From Silurus meridionalis (taxonomy: Eukaryota > Chordata > Actinopteri > Siluriformes > Siluridae), in NCBI RefSeq assembly GCF_014805685.1, contig NC_060896.1, positions 11,694,889 to 11,758,888 on the forward strand: DNA of 64,000 bases, written 5' to 3'. The position numbers and the translations under genes were made by a program. Shown here in pieces: positions 1 through 11,324 of this stretch. The notes under the pieces are model-generated. The model saw nothing but the letters and a program-made list of their open reading frames with translations, was not told the origin of the DNA and did no database searches. Position 1 is the first letter of the stretch, and the number at the start of each line of letters is the position of its first letter.

Positions 1-248
1 ATATGAATATTTGGAGCACTAATCAAATACAGGTCTTGCTTTATGCTAAACCTTTATTAGAAACGAACAACCCAATAACAAAATACCGTATTAACTTAAC
101 AGACAATACAATACAAAATGCCTGAAATGTATAAACCATAAGGATGTATTTCACGATAGTACAAAATTAGCAGTATTTAGCAGCGAGATTTAGCTTCCCT
201 GATCGTGACAAATATCACCATACCGGTATATCGCTACATACGTACTGG

Positions 249-256
249 TGACGTCA
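249..256. promoter_or_regulatory. CRE (TGACGTCA) in the EIF4G2 promoter region
   Basis: A perfect palindromic cAMP-response element lies in a locally CG-containing stretch about 190 bases upstream of the inferred end of the non-coding first exon of EIF4G2. No TATA box is evident, which fits a housekeeping promoter. Binding by CREB/ATF proteins is inferred from the motif only. Confidence 0.5.
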
Positions 257-299
257 CTCGCGTCTCGGTGCTGTGTAGATAACTAGCCGGAGCGCTTTG

Positions 300-440
300 T
301 GAAGAGATTTCTCGTTTGGTACCTTTAATACAGATTGGCGTCGGTACACCTTAACCTACCTTTGTTTGTTTTAATTTATTACATATTTCTCTTTTTGGAC
401 AGAAACAACAACCATCAAAGCTGAAGTTGCCTCGGTAAAG
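300..440 (+). other. EIF4G2: Probable non-coding exon 1 of EIF4G2 (start approximate)
   Basis: A strong splice donor (AAAG|gtaagagc) follows position 440, and the next good acceptor (ctgctgcag) ends at 1114, just before the exon with the start codon. The stretch contains no ATG, as expected for a 5' UTR exon. The 5' end is not visible and 300 is a placeholder. A transcript would be needed to fix the start. Confidence 0.45.
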
Positions 441-1185
441 GTAAGAGCGGAATGTAGGCAAACCTTTCAAAATGGCTGGTAGCTGATTTTCAGTTACAGT
501 TCGGCTTTGAGCACTTAGCATTAGCTTGTCGAGAAAATAACGCAGCTAGCTCATGCTAGCTAACTGCATAAAATGGCGTCCTGTTCTTTTTTTAATTAAA
601 TTGATGTCTATAGCTTGGTCATGTAGCTAAATAATTACATATACATTCATTAAATTAATGTATTCGGTTTAATTTGAGAGCTAGCTCGGCTGGTGAATAA
701 AAGCCGCAATATCATGTTATAGATTAGCTGCGGTCGGGGGGTGAAAATACGCAGTTATAAAATGCGACATATGAAGTAAAGCACGATCAAATGTGAACGA
801 TTTGTTATTAATCGAGTTGATTCTACTCTTATGGTTCTTCTTTAATATATTCGTGCATCGCTTTGAATGAACCTTTAACCCAAATATGTAATGTAATCTG
901 GTACAAAAAGATCTTGCAGGCCATTGTGCTGTAGGATCTTGGCCTTTGCGGCAGGCTGAAACTTCATTAAGGATGTAATTGTGTTCTAATAAGGGTATAT
1001 ATATAAATTTGCATGTATTTGTATAGATCAGTAATGAGTGATACATAATTAGAAGCTATAGTTAATGTGATTCTGTAGTCCGCTAACGCTGTCTACCGCT
1101 TCGTTCTGCTGCAGCTCGGTCTTTTCCTCCACCCCACCCTTTCTTCATTATTCTTCGGAAGATTCATCGTTATCAAGCCGCCAAA

Positions 1186-4100
1186 GTGGAGAGTGTGATC
1201 GCAGAAGGGGGTTCATCTCGTTTCAGGTGTGTGTTCTTGATGATCTCCTCCGTTTGATGAACCTATTGATCATGCCATTATTAAATGTCAAGCCATGTAT
1301 GGGGTTATATGTCGAGGTAAACGTTTCTCTTTTGTTCCAGTGCTTCTTCGGGCGAAGGAGGAGGTAGGGGTGCACCTGAGCACGATCCCAAGACTGCTGG
1401 AAACGGGTGAATAATTATTAAGTGCTATTTTGTTTTTATTATTTATTTATATAATGTGATAGGGGAGCACCACCTGTTTTTGCCTGTAAGCGTCTGCATT
1501 TTTTCAATACACAGGTCTGCTTCAGATCATACATTTTTCATTGAAACATAATGCCAGTACATTTTGTCTTGTTGTGTCATGACTGATAAGCACACCGTTG
1601 TTTGCATATCCAGGAAGCAATGCATTTGACAATAACATTAGGTACAGGTAAGAGTTTAGGATCTGTGTGTATGTTTGAGGATGAGAGTATAATGAACATG
1701 TAATTTGATGGATCACTCATGCTAGAAGTAGTAGTAGTGTAAGTCCTGCATATAGAGTTAATAATTACAGCAACCTTACAGGCAGAGAACAAAAAAAAAC
1801 CCATAGCAACCGGTTAATTGTGTCTACATTATTTTGAAACAACGGAAGTAAATGGTTGCTTGCATTTCCTCTTTTTCTTATGCAAGACATCCGTTTTGAT
1901 CCATTAACTTTTGCTGTTAAATGTACTAATTAGATCCAAGATTTCTGCCTTTTGTTAGCTGCTGTGCAAACTACTTAACAGTAGTTAATTTTCTAGCTTA
2001 AGCAACTAGATAATCAAAGTAACATTTTTGATTGGTACATACTCTGTTTACCTTCGTGTTTGTTCTCCTGATGAGAAATAAATAAAGCTGCTTTGTTTGG
2101 TGGTACAGTTAAACCCCGTTGTACGAGCATAAGTCGTTCTTGAAAATTGCTCGTAGGTCCATTTGCTCGTACGTTCGAACTGATTTTCCCCATAAGAATG
2201 AATGTAAAATGATTTAATCCGTTCCGAGACCTCATTCGATCGCTTATTTCTGCACTTAAAAAGTATTTGTAGCCTATTTTAACAAACAAATACACCGCAA
2301 ACTACCGGAATGTAAACACAATTTACCACTTACCCATGTGGTAGTGGTTGATTGCGAGTGTGAGACACGCACCACGCTCGTAACCTCCTCGGTTTCCATG
2401 GTCATTCTTATTACTTTCGTTTTCACAGCACCATCACTGATTTTCTTGGGAAACGTTTTTCAAGATTTCTAGTGAAATAAAAATATAAAACAAAAAAAGT
2501 TAAGTTTTTGCTGTACTGAACAACGAGAGCGACCGAGTGACACGTCATCAACTAAGCGACTGATGCTTCCCTCCGCCGAAAACGGGGAACTGGCAACGTG
2601 GGTTTGCTCGTGAAATAGGGTGAAATTTTGCGATCCAGGTCGCTCGTATCTCCGTTTGCTCATACTATAGGTTGCTCGTACAAAGGGGTTTTACTGTAGA
2701 TGTAGATTCTCTGGCATCTTACATACACATTTATGCTTACTTAAGCTTGCTTAATGCAGTCGTTATAAAATGAACACCAGGGCATATCCAGTTCTATTTA
2801 CAATACATACTGAACACAGAAAGGTATCTCCACAACGTGAAAGATGGCCATCTTTGACCTATTTCATTTCACTCTAACTGAATTTTTTGTTTGTTTGTTT
2901 TTGTTTTCTTTCCTGAAAGACTACTGATTTAGTCAAAAAAGCAAAATGGTGCTTTTTCTCCCTTTTTTTTTTAATTTTAATTTTATTGTTTTCTGTTGCA
3001 TGAATCATTAATACTACAGCTAAACTGTTCCATGTGCTGATTCTGCCCTGCACTAGTAAACCTAACTCTGACTATTCCTCCTTAGCGAGTACCTGGGGAA
3101 AACCCCAGGGCCTAGCGTTCAGAAATGGGTTCCTTCACGAAGCACTAGACGAGATGTCAACTCCACTGATGAGAAAGAGCACCAGGATGCAATATTTAGA
3201 AAAGTAAGAGGGTAAGTATCTAAAAGCCTTTTTATTTATTTATTTTTTTAATAAGTCACTGACACTGTGAAGCTTGGATGTTTGCAGATATATTAAACAT
3301 AATGCCTAGGATTTCTGTTTCATTATTTCTTTGGTAGGATACTTAATAAACTGACCCCTGAAAAGTTTGACAAGCTATGCCTTGAGCTCCTCAATGTGGG
3401 CGTAGATTCTAAGCTCGTCCTCAAAGGAATCATCTTGCTGGTAAGTGTAACAAAAAAAAAAAAAGTTTAATTTTAAAGAAATGTTTAACAAAGACTTGTC
3501 AAGTGGACAATCAATTTATGCTTAGCAAAAAATACATTCAGGCCTATACATATTTAGTAATATCTAAATGTTCAGTAATGGATATTTAGGGTGCATCTAA
3601 TTTAATTGAGGACCTAAAGTAATTAAACATTTATCTGTTCAGCTGTTCTGTGCCCAGGTATGTGCTGTTTCTTCACATACAAGAAAGAAAATGAAAAGAA
3701 TAGAGTTGGTTTCAAGTGTGGTATTTGCATTTTGAATTTGTCCATGTTTGGTTTCAATATAAATTCCAAAGTGCTGTCTCTGCTAGTGAATCAAGCCAAC
3801 AATACACTGAAAAAAATAATAAACAAACCCATCAAAGAAGTAGCAGTAGACCATCACACCACCAAAAGTATGGCCAAATCAACTATCTGATTCACTTTTC
3901 AAAAGAAAGGATGCACTGGCCAGGAAAATAACTGTGGTGGCTAACAGATTTATTTCTTTGGTGAAGCAAAACTTTTGACCAGTGTAAGCTACAACAACAG
4001 AAAGACCAGGGTTAGGGTTAGGCAAATGTGACCAGAAAGATGGGAAGAGGTTGGAACTTCTGATCTGAAACACCCTACTGCAGTGTATGGCATGGGCATG

Positions 4101-7100
4101 CACGGAGCAGTGCACTCTTTTAATATTACTAAACAAAAGCAGCAGGGTAAATTCTGAAGTGTGATTAATACATCGGAAGCAAGCCAAGATCTGTAATTAG
4201 CAAGTAGCTCTCAATCTTATAGAGTATGCTGTCAATTGCAGCAAGGTACGACACACCATGAACAGAGCTAAAGTGACGGGCAGATTATCATCAGGGAAGA
4301 AACCTCCTGCTCCACACAACATGCAGCTATTTAGTGCTGGATTCCACTTGTCTTATTTCATCTCTTGTTGTAGATCGTAGACAAAGCCCTAGAAGAGCCG
4401 AAATACAGCTCACTCTATGCTCAGCTATGTCTGCGTTTGGCAGAGGATGCACCAAACTTTGACGGCCCAGGAACTGACATTCAAACCCCACAAAAACAGA
4501 GTACAGTAAGTGTGCAGTGCAATGAACAGATTTGTATGAGGGTTTTTTTTTTCTTTGTTTTCTCACTAAATCCTACCATCTTGCATTATATCCTACAGAC
4601 TTTCAGAAGACTTCTGATTACCAAACTTCAAGATGAATTTGAAAACCGCACCAGAAATGTTGAAAGTGAGTATTGCCACTTTCTACTTATTTGCCTGTGG
4701 TTTTGTTGTTGGGCTTTTTTGGTGAACTTATACCTTTCAATCTCCTACTTGTAGTCTATGACAAAAAAGACGGCCCTCTCACTTCAGAAGAAGAAGAGCA
4801 GCGTGCCATTGCCAAGCTCAAGATGCTGGGTAACATTAAATTCATTGGGGAACTTGGCAAACTTGATCTTATCCACGAATCTATCCTTCATAAGTGCATC
4901 AAAACAGTAAGTGTTTGCTATTTTCTAGGGATGCACCGAAATGAAAATTCTGGGCCGAAACGAAAAAGAGGAAAGCAAGGCCGAAAACCTAAACACCAAA
5001 AGAAATTATGCCAATTATTATTATGATTGCATTTATGGCTATGACTGTGTACTAACCTTACTAAAATCAAGGCATTTCAATTGCATAAATTAATATCAAA
5101 GTTTCAAAGAATAAATCAATTACAAATTATGAAAATATTTATTTATAGCACATTGCAACAATGCACAGGATAAAATAAATTAAAATTCAAACTTAAATGT
5201 TTAACTTAAATGCACTCGTGTACATTAAATAATAATGTACAGGCCCTCTGGCCTGCTGAAAGGTTGTAAAATTAAATATGTTCTTTCATAAAAACAAAGT
5301 GCATTCAGAAAAAGTGCAACTGCTTAAAGATACAACAATACAACACTATCACTGGGAAACTTCCTGCCTTTTAAAAACGTCCGCCACAGACGGAGTGCGC
5401 ATGCTCGGAGGGGTTTTGCTTTTCTGTGCCGCGTTTCTCTCATATTCAGCATAGCGATCGGGATGTTTGGATTTCAGGTGATAAATTAAACCCGACGTGG
5501 AGAAAGTCTTTGCAGACGAAATTTCGGCATTACATGTTTTGCAAATCACTATCCGTGGGTCTTTCTCAGATATACTGAAATACGTCCACACCGCAGACAT
5601 GTTGCTTTAGACATGCACGTGCTGTCACGGTTAAAACGGTTTCTGTTTGCGTCATCACAACAAACTGTTTCGAAAACCGAAAATGCACTTTTGGGACATT
5701 TTCGGCCGAAAGTTTTCGGTGGCCGAATATTCGGTGCATCCCTACTATTTTCTTTTTTTTTATGGTTATTTTATGCACTGCCTAATTGTTTATCATTATT
5801 TCTGTTAGCTTTTGGAAAAGAAGAAGAGAATTCAGCTTAAGGATATGGGGGAGGATCTGGAGTGCCTCTGTCAGATAATGAGAACAGTGGGTCCTAGACT
5901 TGATCATGAAAAAGCCAAGGTAAATGGACTGGGATTAGGAAATATTGGTTTTACCACATTATTTAATAATTGTCTGATTTAATCCTGAAAAAATCTTCTG
6001 AAACCACAGTCTTTGATGGATCAGTACTTTGGTCGCATGAGATCCTTAATGAACAACAAGGACATGCCAGCCAGGATTCGTTTCCTATTGCAAGACACGC
6101 TGGAGCTACGGGAGAACAATTGGGTTCCCCGCAAAGCCTTTATTGACAATGGACCAAAGACGATTAATCAGATTCATCAGGAAGCAGTAAAGGTGAATTA
6201 GTGCATTGTCTCTTAACCTTTTGTTGTTGTCAGAAACTACACATTCTTTTCTATTGTCTTATTTGATTTTACAGTAGGTAATTAAATGCCATTCTTTCTC
6301 CAGGAATTGGGAGTCTTCATTCCACCCATGAACCATGGATTGAGAATGGACTTCTTTCTGGAAGGGCCCTTCATGCCATTCAAGATGAAATTGGACAGAG
6401 AAACGCTGGGAGGATTGGCTGACATGTTTGGACAAATGCCAGGTGAGCCTGGCAATAACAGTGAATATAAAGGCAAATTGTTACAGAACACTTTCTTCTA
6501 AGCTTGGATCATTTTTTATTTAGTTTTAACATTGGCTTAATGTGTTTGTGTAGGCTGTGGAATAGGGACTGGTCCAGGAGTAATCCAGGACAGATTCTCA
6601 CCCACATTGGGACGTCACCGCACAAACCCGCTTTTCAATGGCCATATGGCTTTTGCACCGCCATCTCAGTTTGACTTGGCTATGAACCCCTTTATGAAGT
6701 CTAATCAGGTATGTCAGCCTACAATGGCAATAAACCACTGCATAATTTTATATTATTTGTATTAAGTATCCAAAAAAAAAAAAAGGTGCAACATGCATGT
6801 AAGCTTTAGTGAACACATATACATGAGCTGAGTAAGGTATTCTGATACAAGAGTACATCATTTCTTTATCCATAGGGACAGAATCAACATTTCCAGATCC
6901 ATTCCGCCCAGCAGCAAGTTCAGTCCAAAGACATGCACCCACGCTTCAAGAAGGGGCAGCTCAATGCAGATGAGGTAAAGCATAAGGAGAAAACATGATC
7001 TGTCGTATCGTTGTGTACCCAGTGATTATAAAAAGACGCGTTATTCTGAGGGTTTTAGCTAGATGTCAGCTTTTCTACCTTTTCTTCTCTCTATTCCTTC

Positions 7101-9560
7101 TTCTCCTCTTCTCTTCTCTGCAGCTGACAACTGGTCCGTTGACTGCGATTATGAGACATGAGGGTGCACACTTGTTAAAGTTCTAGTGAACACAGCAAAC
7201 ATTTTGAACTAACCTGGTTTGACCATTTTTCTGTACTGTAGATCAGTCTGAGACCTGCTCAGTCATTCATGTTGAATAAAAACCAAGTATCAAAGCTACA
7301 GCCTCAGATTCCAACCATGATGCCACCCAGTGCTCAGACACCACCAATGGGACCGGTTGTACACATTTATGCTCTGAACAAAAGGATTTATGTTTTAACT
7401 AGATCTGTCTCTTTTGGTTATTCTAATTTCTAATTTATTTGCTTTTTTTGTGTATTTGTGCTCCATCATATCAGCCTCCACAGCTTGGTCTGAAAACTAA
7501 TCCACCTTTGATCCAAGAAAAACCTCAGAAGACCATTAAGAAGCCTGCACCTACCAAGGAGGAGTTGCTGAAAATGACTGTATGTCTTTAGATTTCTGGT
7601 TCTGTTACGCTTTGTGTATGCATGTATACCTTTTTTCTTGTTGTGGTAAAGGTGCTCTTCTTTTATAAAAAAAAAAAAAAAAAGAAATGAAATAAAATAA
7701 AAATCTCACCAGAAACTTTGTGCCTTTAGGAAACTTTGATTGCGGAATACCTAAAGAGTAAGAATGTGGAGGATGCTGTCAATAGTGTGAGAGAGATGAA
7801 GGCTCCTAGACATTTCCTGCCAGAATTGTTGAGTAAGATTATTCTGTGCTCTCTGGAGTGGACTGATGAAGATAAGGAGCATGTTGGCACATTGATTCAC
7901 GCCCTGCGCACAGAAGGACTTGTTACAGGAGAAAATTTCATGCAGGTAAAATTTCATGCATGAATTTTGAATAGCTGTGTGAGATGCTGAAAAAGTATTC
8001 AAATACTAATGCAAGTTTTGCTATGTGTAATAATTTTCTTCTTATTCATCCCCAGGCCTTAATGAATGTGCTAGATCAGTGTCCTAAGATTGAAACTGAC
8101 ATCCCGTTGGTGAAGTCGTACCTGGCTCAGTTTGCAGCCCAGGCTGTCATTGCAGAGCTAGTCAGCATTGCAGAATTAGCCCACCCGCTTGAAAATGGCA
8201 CCCACTTCCCTCTCTTTTTACTGTGCTTACAGCAAGCCTCCAAAATGAAGGACCGTGATTGGCTCACTGAGCACTTCCAGCAGAGCAAGGTTAACATGCA
8301 AAAGATGCTCCCAGGTGTGTACTTTTCATTAACATGCACAATGTTTGCCATAAGTGCATTTTGCTTTGTCTTGGCCATCCAAGTGGAACTGATGTATCTG
8401 AAATTATTTTAAACAGTTATTAACGAAGATTCTGGATGTTTCTTGTTTTCACCAATCCCAACACCTCATCTATTTTATTTGTTTATTTATTTTAGAAATT
8501 GATCAGAATAAGGACCGTATGGTGGAGATTCTGGAAGGGAAGGGCCTGAGCTTTCTCTTCCCCCTGATGAAACTAGAAAAAGAGCTTCTGAAGCAGATCA
8601 AAGCAGACCCTGCTCCTCAGAGCATTTACAAATGGATCAAGGACAACATCTCACCAAAACTTCACATAGACAAGGGCTTCATTAACATTCTCATGACAAG
8701 GTAAAGATTATTAAAACATGTTAATATCATAATACTATGAAACTATAGCTCACTTTCTATCTATCAATTTAGCAAATAGTACTGTGGTGGTGCCTGACCC
8801 CTTTTGTTTTGCTTCAGCTTCCTTCAATTCATTGCAGCTGAGCTGTGCTTGTCTGAGGGTGATGACAACCTGAGTGCCCCCAGTAAAGAACAGTTGGAGC
8901 AGGAAAAGCAGCTGCTTCTATCCTTCAAGCCAGTTATGCAGAAGTTCCTCCATGACCACACTGACCTGCAAGTAAGTGCCCTGTATGCTCTACAGGTGCA
9001 CTGCAACACGTATGCTTTTCCCAAAGGTAAGCCACTCACAATTGCTGCTTTTATCATTTTGGCATGTATATGTAAATATTATGAATCTATAGTAATATTT
9101 GTCCTCTTTCCTGGCATCTCAAATTTAGGCATGTTGCTACGTTACTTTGTACACTTTTATGATCTGGAGATTGTTGAAGAAGATGCCTTCCTTGCTTGGA
9201 AAGAAGATATTACACAAGAGTTTCCTGGAAAAGGAAAAGCCTTATTTCAGGTAATTGTTGTTGAAAGCATTAAGTTATTTACCAGAGATGATGTAGAGGA
9301 AATATAGTGTGAAAGAGATTTTAGCTCACAAAACACGCATACCTTCCTGCATCCTGCATATCAATTTATGTGTATAAAAGACACCTGTCACAATGCAGGT
9401 CTACAATCTTGTCCGACATTCTTTGACATCTCTTTGGTCTTGCCCGTGGAGAGGTTTGAATGGAAGAGGTTGATTCTGTGACTGGTGTCTTTTATACACA
9501 CAACGAGTTATGTATATTATAGTATGTGTGTGTGTATGTGTGTGTGTGTGTGTATGTATG

Positions 9561-9599
<39 letters not shown>

Positions 9600-9880
9600 A
9601 TTTATTTATGAGTACTTTCATAAAGGGACAGGAGGACTAATTTGGGTCTTTGGGAGTATACAGAATACTTTTATATTCTGTCTCTGTTAAGATTGTAGAC
9701 AGTTCATTTCTTTGTAAGGTGGTAAATTGACAAAGTCAGCAGTTGATCAAATAATCATTTCCCCCACTGTAATTGTAATGTTATTGTTTACAGTTTCTTT
9801 TCTTCACTCTTTAGGTGAATCAATGGCTGACGTGGCTGGAAACAGCTGAGGAAGAGGAGTCAGAAGAAGAGGCTGACTAA
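1186..9880 (+). CDS. EIF4G2: Eukaryotic translation initiation factor 4 gamma 2 (DAP5/NAT1/p97), GTG start
   Basis: EIF4G2 is a cytosolic eIF4G paralogue that lacks the eIF4E-binding region and supports cap-independent and alternative initiation through eIF3 and eIF4A. Coding exons: 1186-1226, 1341-1406, 3086-3211, 3338-3440, 4374-4505, 4599-4665, 4755-4906, 5809-5919, 6010-6192, 6304-6442, 6554-6708, 6876-6974, 7242-7355, 7475-7579, 7730-7945, 8056-8314, 8496-8700, 8818-9026, 9129-9250, 9815-9880. They sum to 2670 nt (889 residues; human is about 907). The MIF4G domain spans roughly residues 70-310, MA3 about 520-645 and W2 about 700-889, ending in an acidic tail (SEEEAD). The start is GTG at 1186 with A at -3 and G at +4. 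No ATG precedes it in the exon, and this matches the GUG start known for vertebrate EIF4G2. Exon 2 starts about 1115 after a ctgcag acceptor. Intron 13 hosts a snoRNA, and introns 3 and 8 carry transposons. Confidence 0.97.
2106..2696. mobile_element. Non-autonomous pogo/Tigger-like DNA element in EIF4G2 intron
   Basis: The 591-base element is flanked by TA on both sides. It begins CAGTTAAACCCC and ends with the near inverse GGGGTTTTACTG. The match continues inward through TTGTACGAGCA on both arms. No transposase reading frame is credible inside. The TA target and CAGT ends suggest the Tc1/mariner superfamily, pogo/Tigger branch, by inference. A second element of similar size and ends lies at 54996-55575. 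Confidence 0.75.
4926..5744 (-). mobile_element. hAT-family transposon remnant with perfect TIRs and 8-bp target duplication
   Basis: The 819-base element in EIF4G2 intron 8 starts TAGGGATGCACCGAA and ends with the exact inverse TTCGGTGCATCCCTA. It is flanked on both sides by CTATTTTC (4918-4925 and 5745-5752), the 8-bp duplication typical of hAT insertion. On the minus strand, 5349-5600 encodes a BED-type zinc finger fragment (a Cys-x2-Cys pair followed by spaced His residues), which is the N-terminal part of a hAT transposase. The catalytic part is missing, so this is an internally deleted, non-autonomous copy. The intact ends and duplication suggest a fairly recent insertion. Confidence 0.88.
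5349..5600 (-). pseudogene. BED zinc finger fragment of a hAT transposase
   Basis: An 83-codon frame inside the hAT element at 4926-5744 starts MSAVW. It contains a CKTC...H...H pattern within a segment resembling BED fingers ([11 protein letters not shown], then [11 protein letters not shown]), followed by a short polar stretch typical of the linker after the finger. The dimerisation and RNase-H-like catalytic regions are absent. It is not part of EIF4G2, which is spliced on the other strand around it. Whether it is transcribed cannot be judged. Confidence 0.7.
7013..7169 (+). ncRNA. SNORD97: Box C/D snoRNA, SNORD97-like, in EIF4G2 intron 13
   Basis: SNORD97 is known to be hosted by EIF4G2 and to guide 2'-O-methylation of wobble C34 of elongator tRNA-Met. 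Here a terminal stem pairs 7013-7020 (GTGTACCC) with 7162-7169 (GGGTGCAC), one pair being G-U. A box-C-like GTGATTA (7022-7028, one deviation) follows the 5' stem, and a box-D-like ATGA (7158-7161) precedes the 3' stem. A D'-like CTGA lies at 7046-7049. Immediately upstream of box D, ATTATGAGAC (7148-7157) is perfectly complementary to GUCUCAUAAU around the CAU anticodon. The fifth base from box D (G7153) pairs with C34. The RNA ends 72 bases before the 3' splice site, the usual spacing for intronic C/D snoRNAs. The pyrimidine tract at 7081-7130 makes it long (157 nt) for the class. Confidence 0.82.
9369..9500 (-). repeat. Hairpin-forming fragment of a Tc1-like transposon in EIF4G2 intron 19-20 region
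   Basis: Positions 9369-9392 and 9477-9500 are inverted repeats of 24 bases with one mismatch (core TGTATAAAAGACACC), separated by an 84-base loop. Read on the minus strand, the interior resembles the segment around the transposase start of the Tc1-like element at 53.8 kb (tataaaagacacc, then aagaccaaagag and aagattgtagacc). It is therefore probably a small leftover of that family that has become palindromic. Confidence 0.6.
9521..9594. repeat. Compound (TG)n/(TATG)n/(TA)n microsatellite
   Basis: A run of TG, TATG and TA repeats lies in the last intron of EIF4G2. It is simple sequence only, with no coding potential. Confidence 0.95.
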
Positions 9881-11320
9881 AATAAAATAAAAATTCACCA
9901 ATCACACAATCTACTAGACCTTGTTGGTTACCCCACTGTAACAGCACATGCTTCTCACATCCACAACACACTTCTCTGCTGCTAGATCCAGATAACATAT
10001 TGAACATGTATTATTGTACTCAAAATCTTGGCTGTTTATGTAATGAGGCTAGATACAGATACTTTAATATAGATCAGTTTGTTTTACTGGTGAAAGTTAC
10101 ATTTAGAGGCTCGCTTGATTGCTAATTTTGGGCAGAGATTTTAGTCCTAGTTTGGTTTACACAACAATCAATGCCTGTGGTGTTTTGGTTTAAATCATTT
10201 TAGCATGTCTGTGATTAAACAAATTGGGTTGGTGCATCTAAATGGCTGCATATAAGGGGCACTCAAATTAAGGCCATGTGACTTTCGGCAATGCATTGTC
10301 TGTTTAGCTTTCAACATGCATGACCTTCATACTCTAATTTGAGATTTTGGATCATATACCTGCTAGTAGTTGTCCATTTCTACCTCGTCTAGAAAATCAT
10401 GTACAACACACTACTTATTTCCAGGATCTGCAGTAAAGCTTTAATGTTTATTGAATACTGTGAGTGTTGGGAAGAAAAGTAGAAATCTGAATGGTGACAG
10501 TTCATGTCCTTGTTTTCATGCATTTGTGTCAACTTAAGAATTTGACTCTGGGATTGATAAGTAATGCCTTTTATAGGCACCATTCAGTGTTGCAATAGTA
10601 AATGTTCTGCAGTAGCCTGTTATTGCCTACTCCAAACAAAATTCCAACAAAGCAAATCTTTTTAATCTTGAACATTTTAAACATTAAAAGTAAAGATGAA
10701 GCATCGGTCTCCTATTTGTATTAAGAGTAAGTGAAAGTTTTTTGCCCTTGTCACTAAGTAATTCACAGGAAATCTGTTACTGACAAGTGTTAAATTTATT
10801 TGACTTGCATTGATTTCCCACCATTACTTTCTCTGAGGTGTTTGTGACTTTGTCTATGTAAGAGTATATAACTAACGGTCATGTCATGGTAAGGTTTTTA
10901 GTGCTCTGTATGCTACTCTACTGTTTCAGTAAATGGAATTGATGACCAAAAAGTGTGTGCTTCCTGTTTTGAGTGCTGTAGAAAGCTTCAGGGCTGCTTT
11001 ATGATTCAGTCCTTGCATAACAATGTTGCAGAATTCTACACATTTTGCTGATTTAAAAAAAAAAAAAAAGGGATGTCATTCTCTTTGTCAGCAATCTATT
11101 TTAATCCTAAAATTTAAGTTGGAGCAAACATGAGGATGACGGTGTCTGCCACAAATTATGGGCTTGTAAAGTGTGACATAATCAACTTATAATACCCCTA
11201 ATAACACACTAAAACCGGTTTTTAATTGTACAATTTTTACATGTTTATGCTGGTGCGTGATCTTGGCTTGGTTTTTTTTTTTATTATTTGTGTATTTTGA
11301 AATTCTCAAGCCACTAATAA
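9881..11320 (+). other. EIF4G2 3' UTR and convergent intergenic region
   Basis: No further coding sequence is seen between the EIF4G2 stop and the stop of the convergent coiled-coil gene. AATAAA-type motifs occur directly after the stop (9883, 9888), and an ATTAAA lies near 10683. The true poly(A) site cannot be chosen from sequence alone. EIF4G2 3' UTRs are known to be long in vertebrates. A minus-strand AATAAA (plus-strand TTTATT at 11280-11285) is placed about 40 bases past the stop of the coiled-coil gene. Confidence 0.5.
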
Positions 11321-11324
11321 CAGA

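Noticed and set aside
4008..4023. Short run of TTAGGG-like repeats in an EIF4G2 intron
   Set aside because: Only about two and a half units; too short to call an interstitial telomeric repeat.
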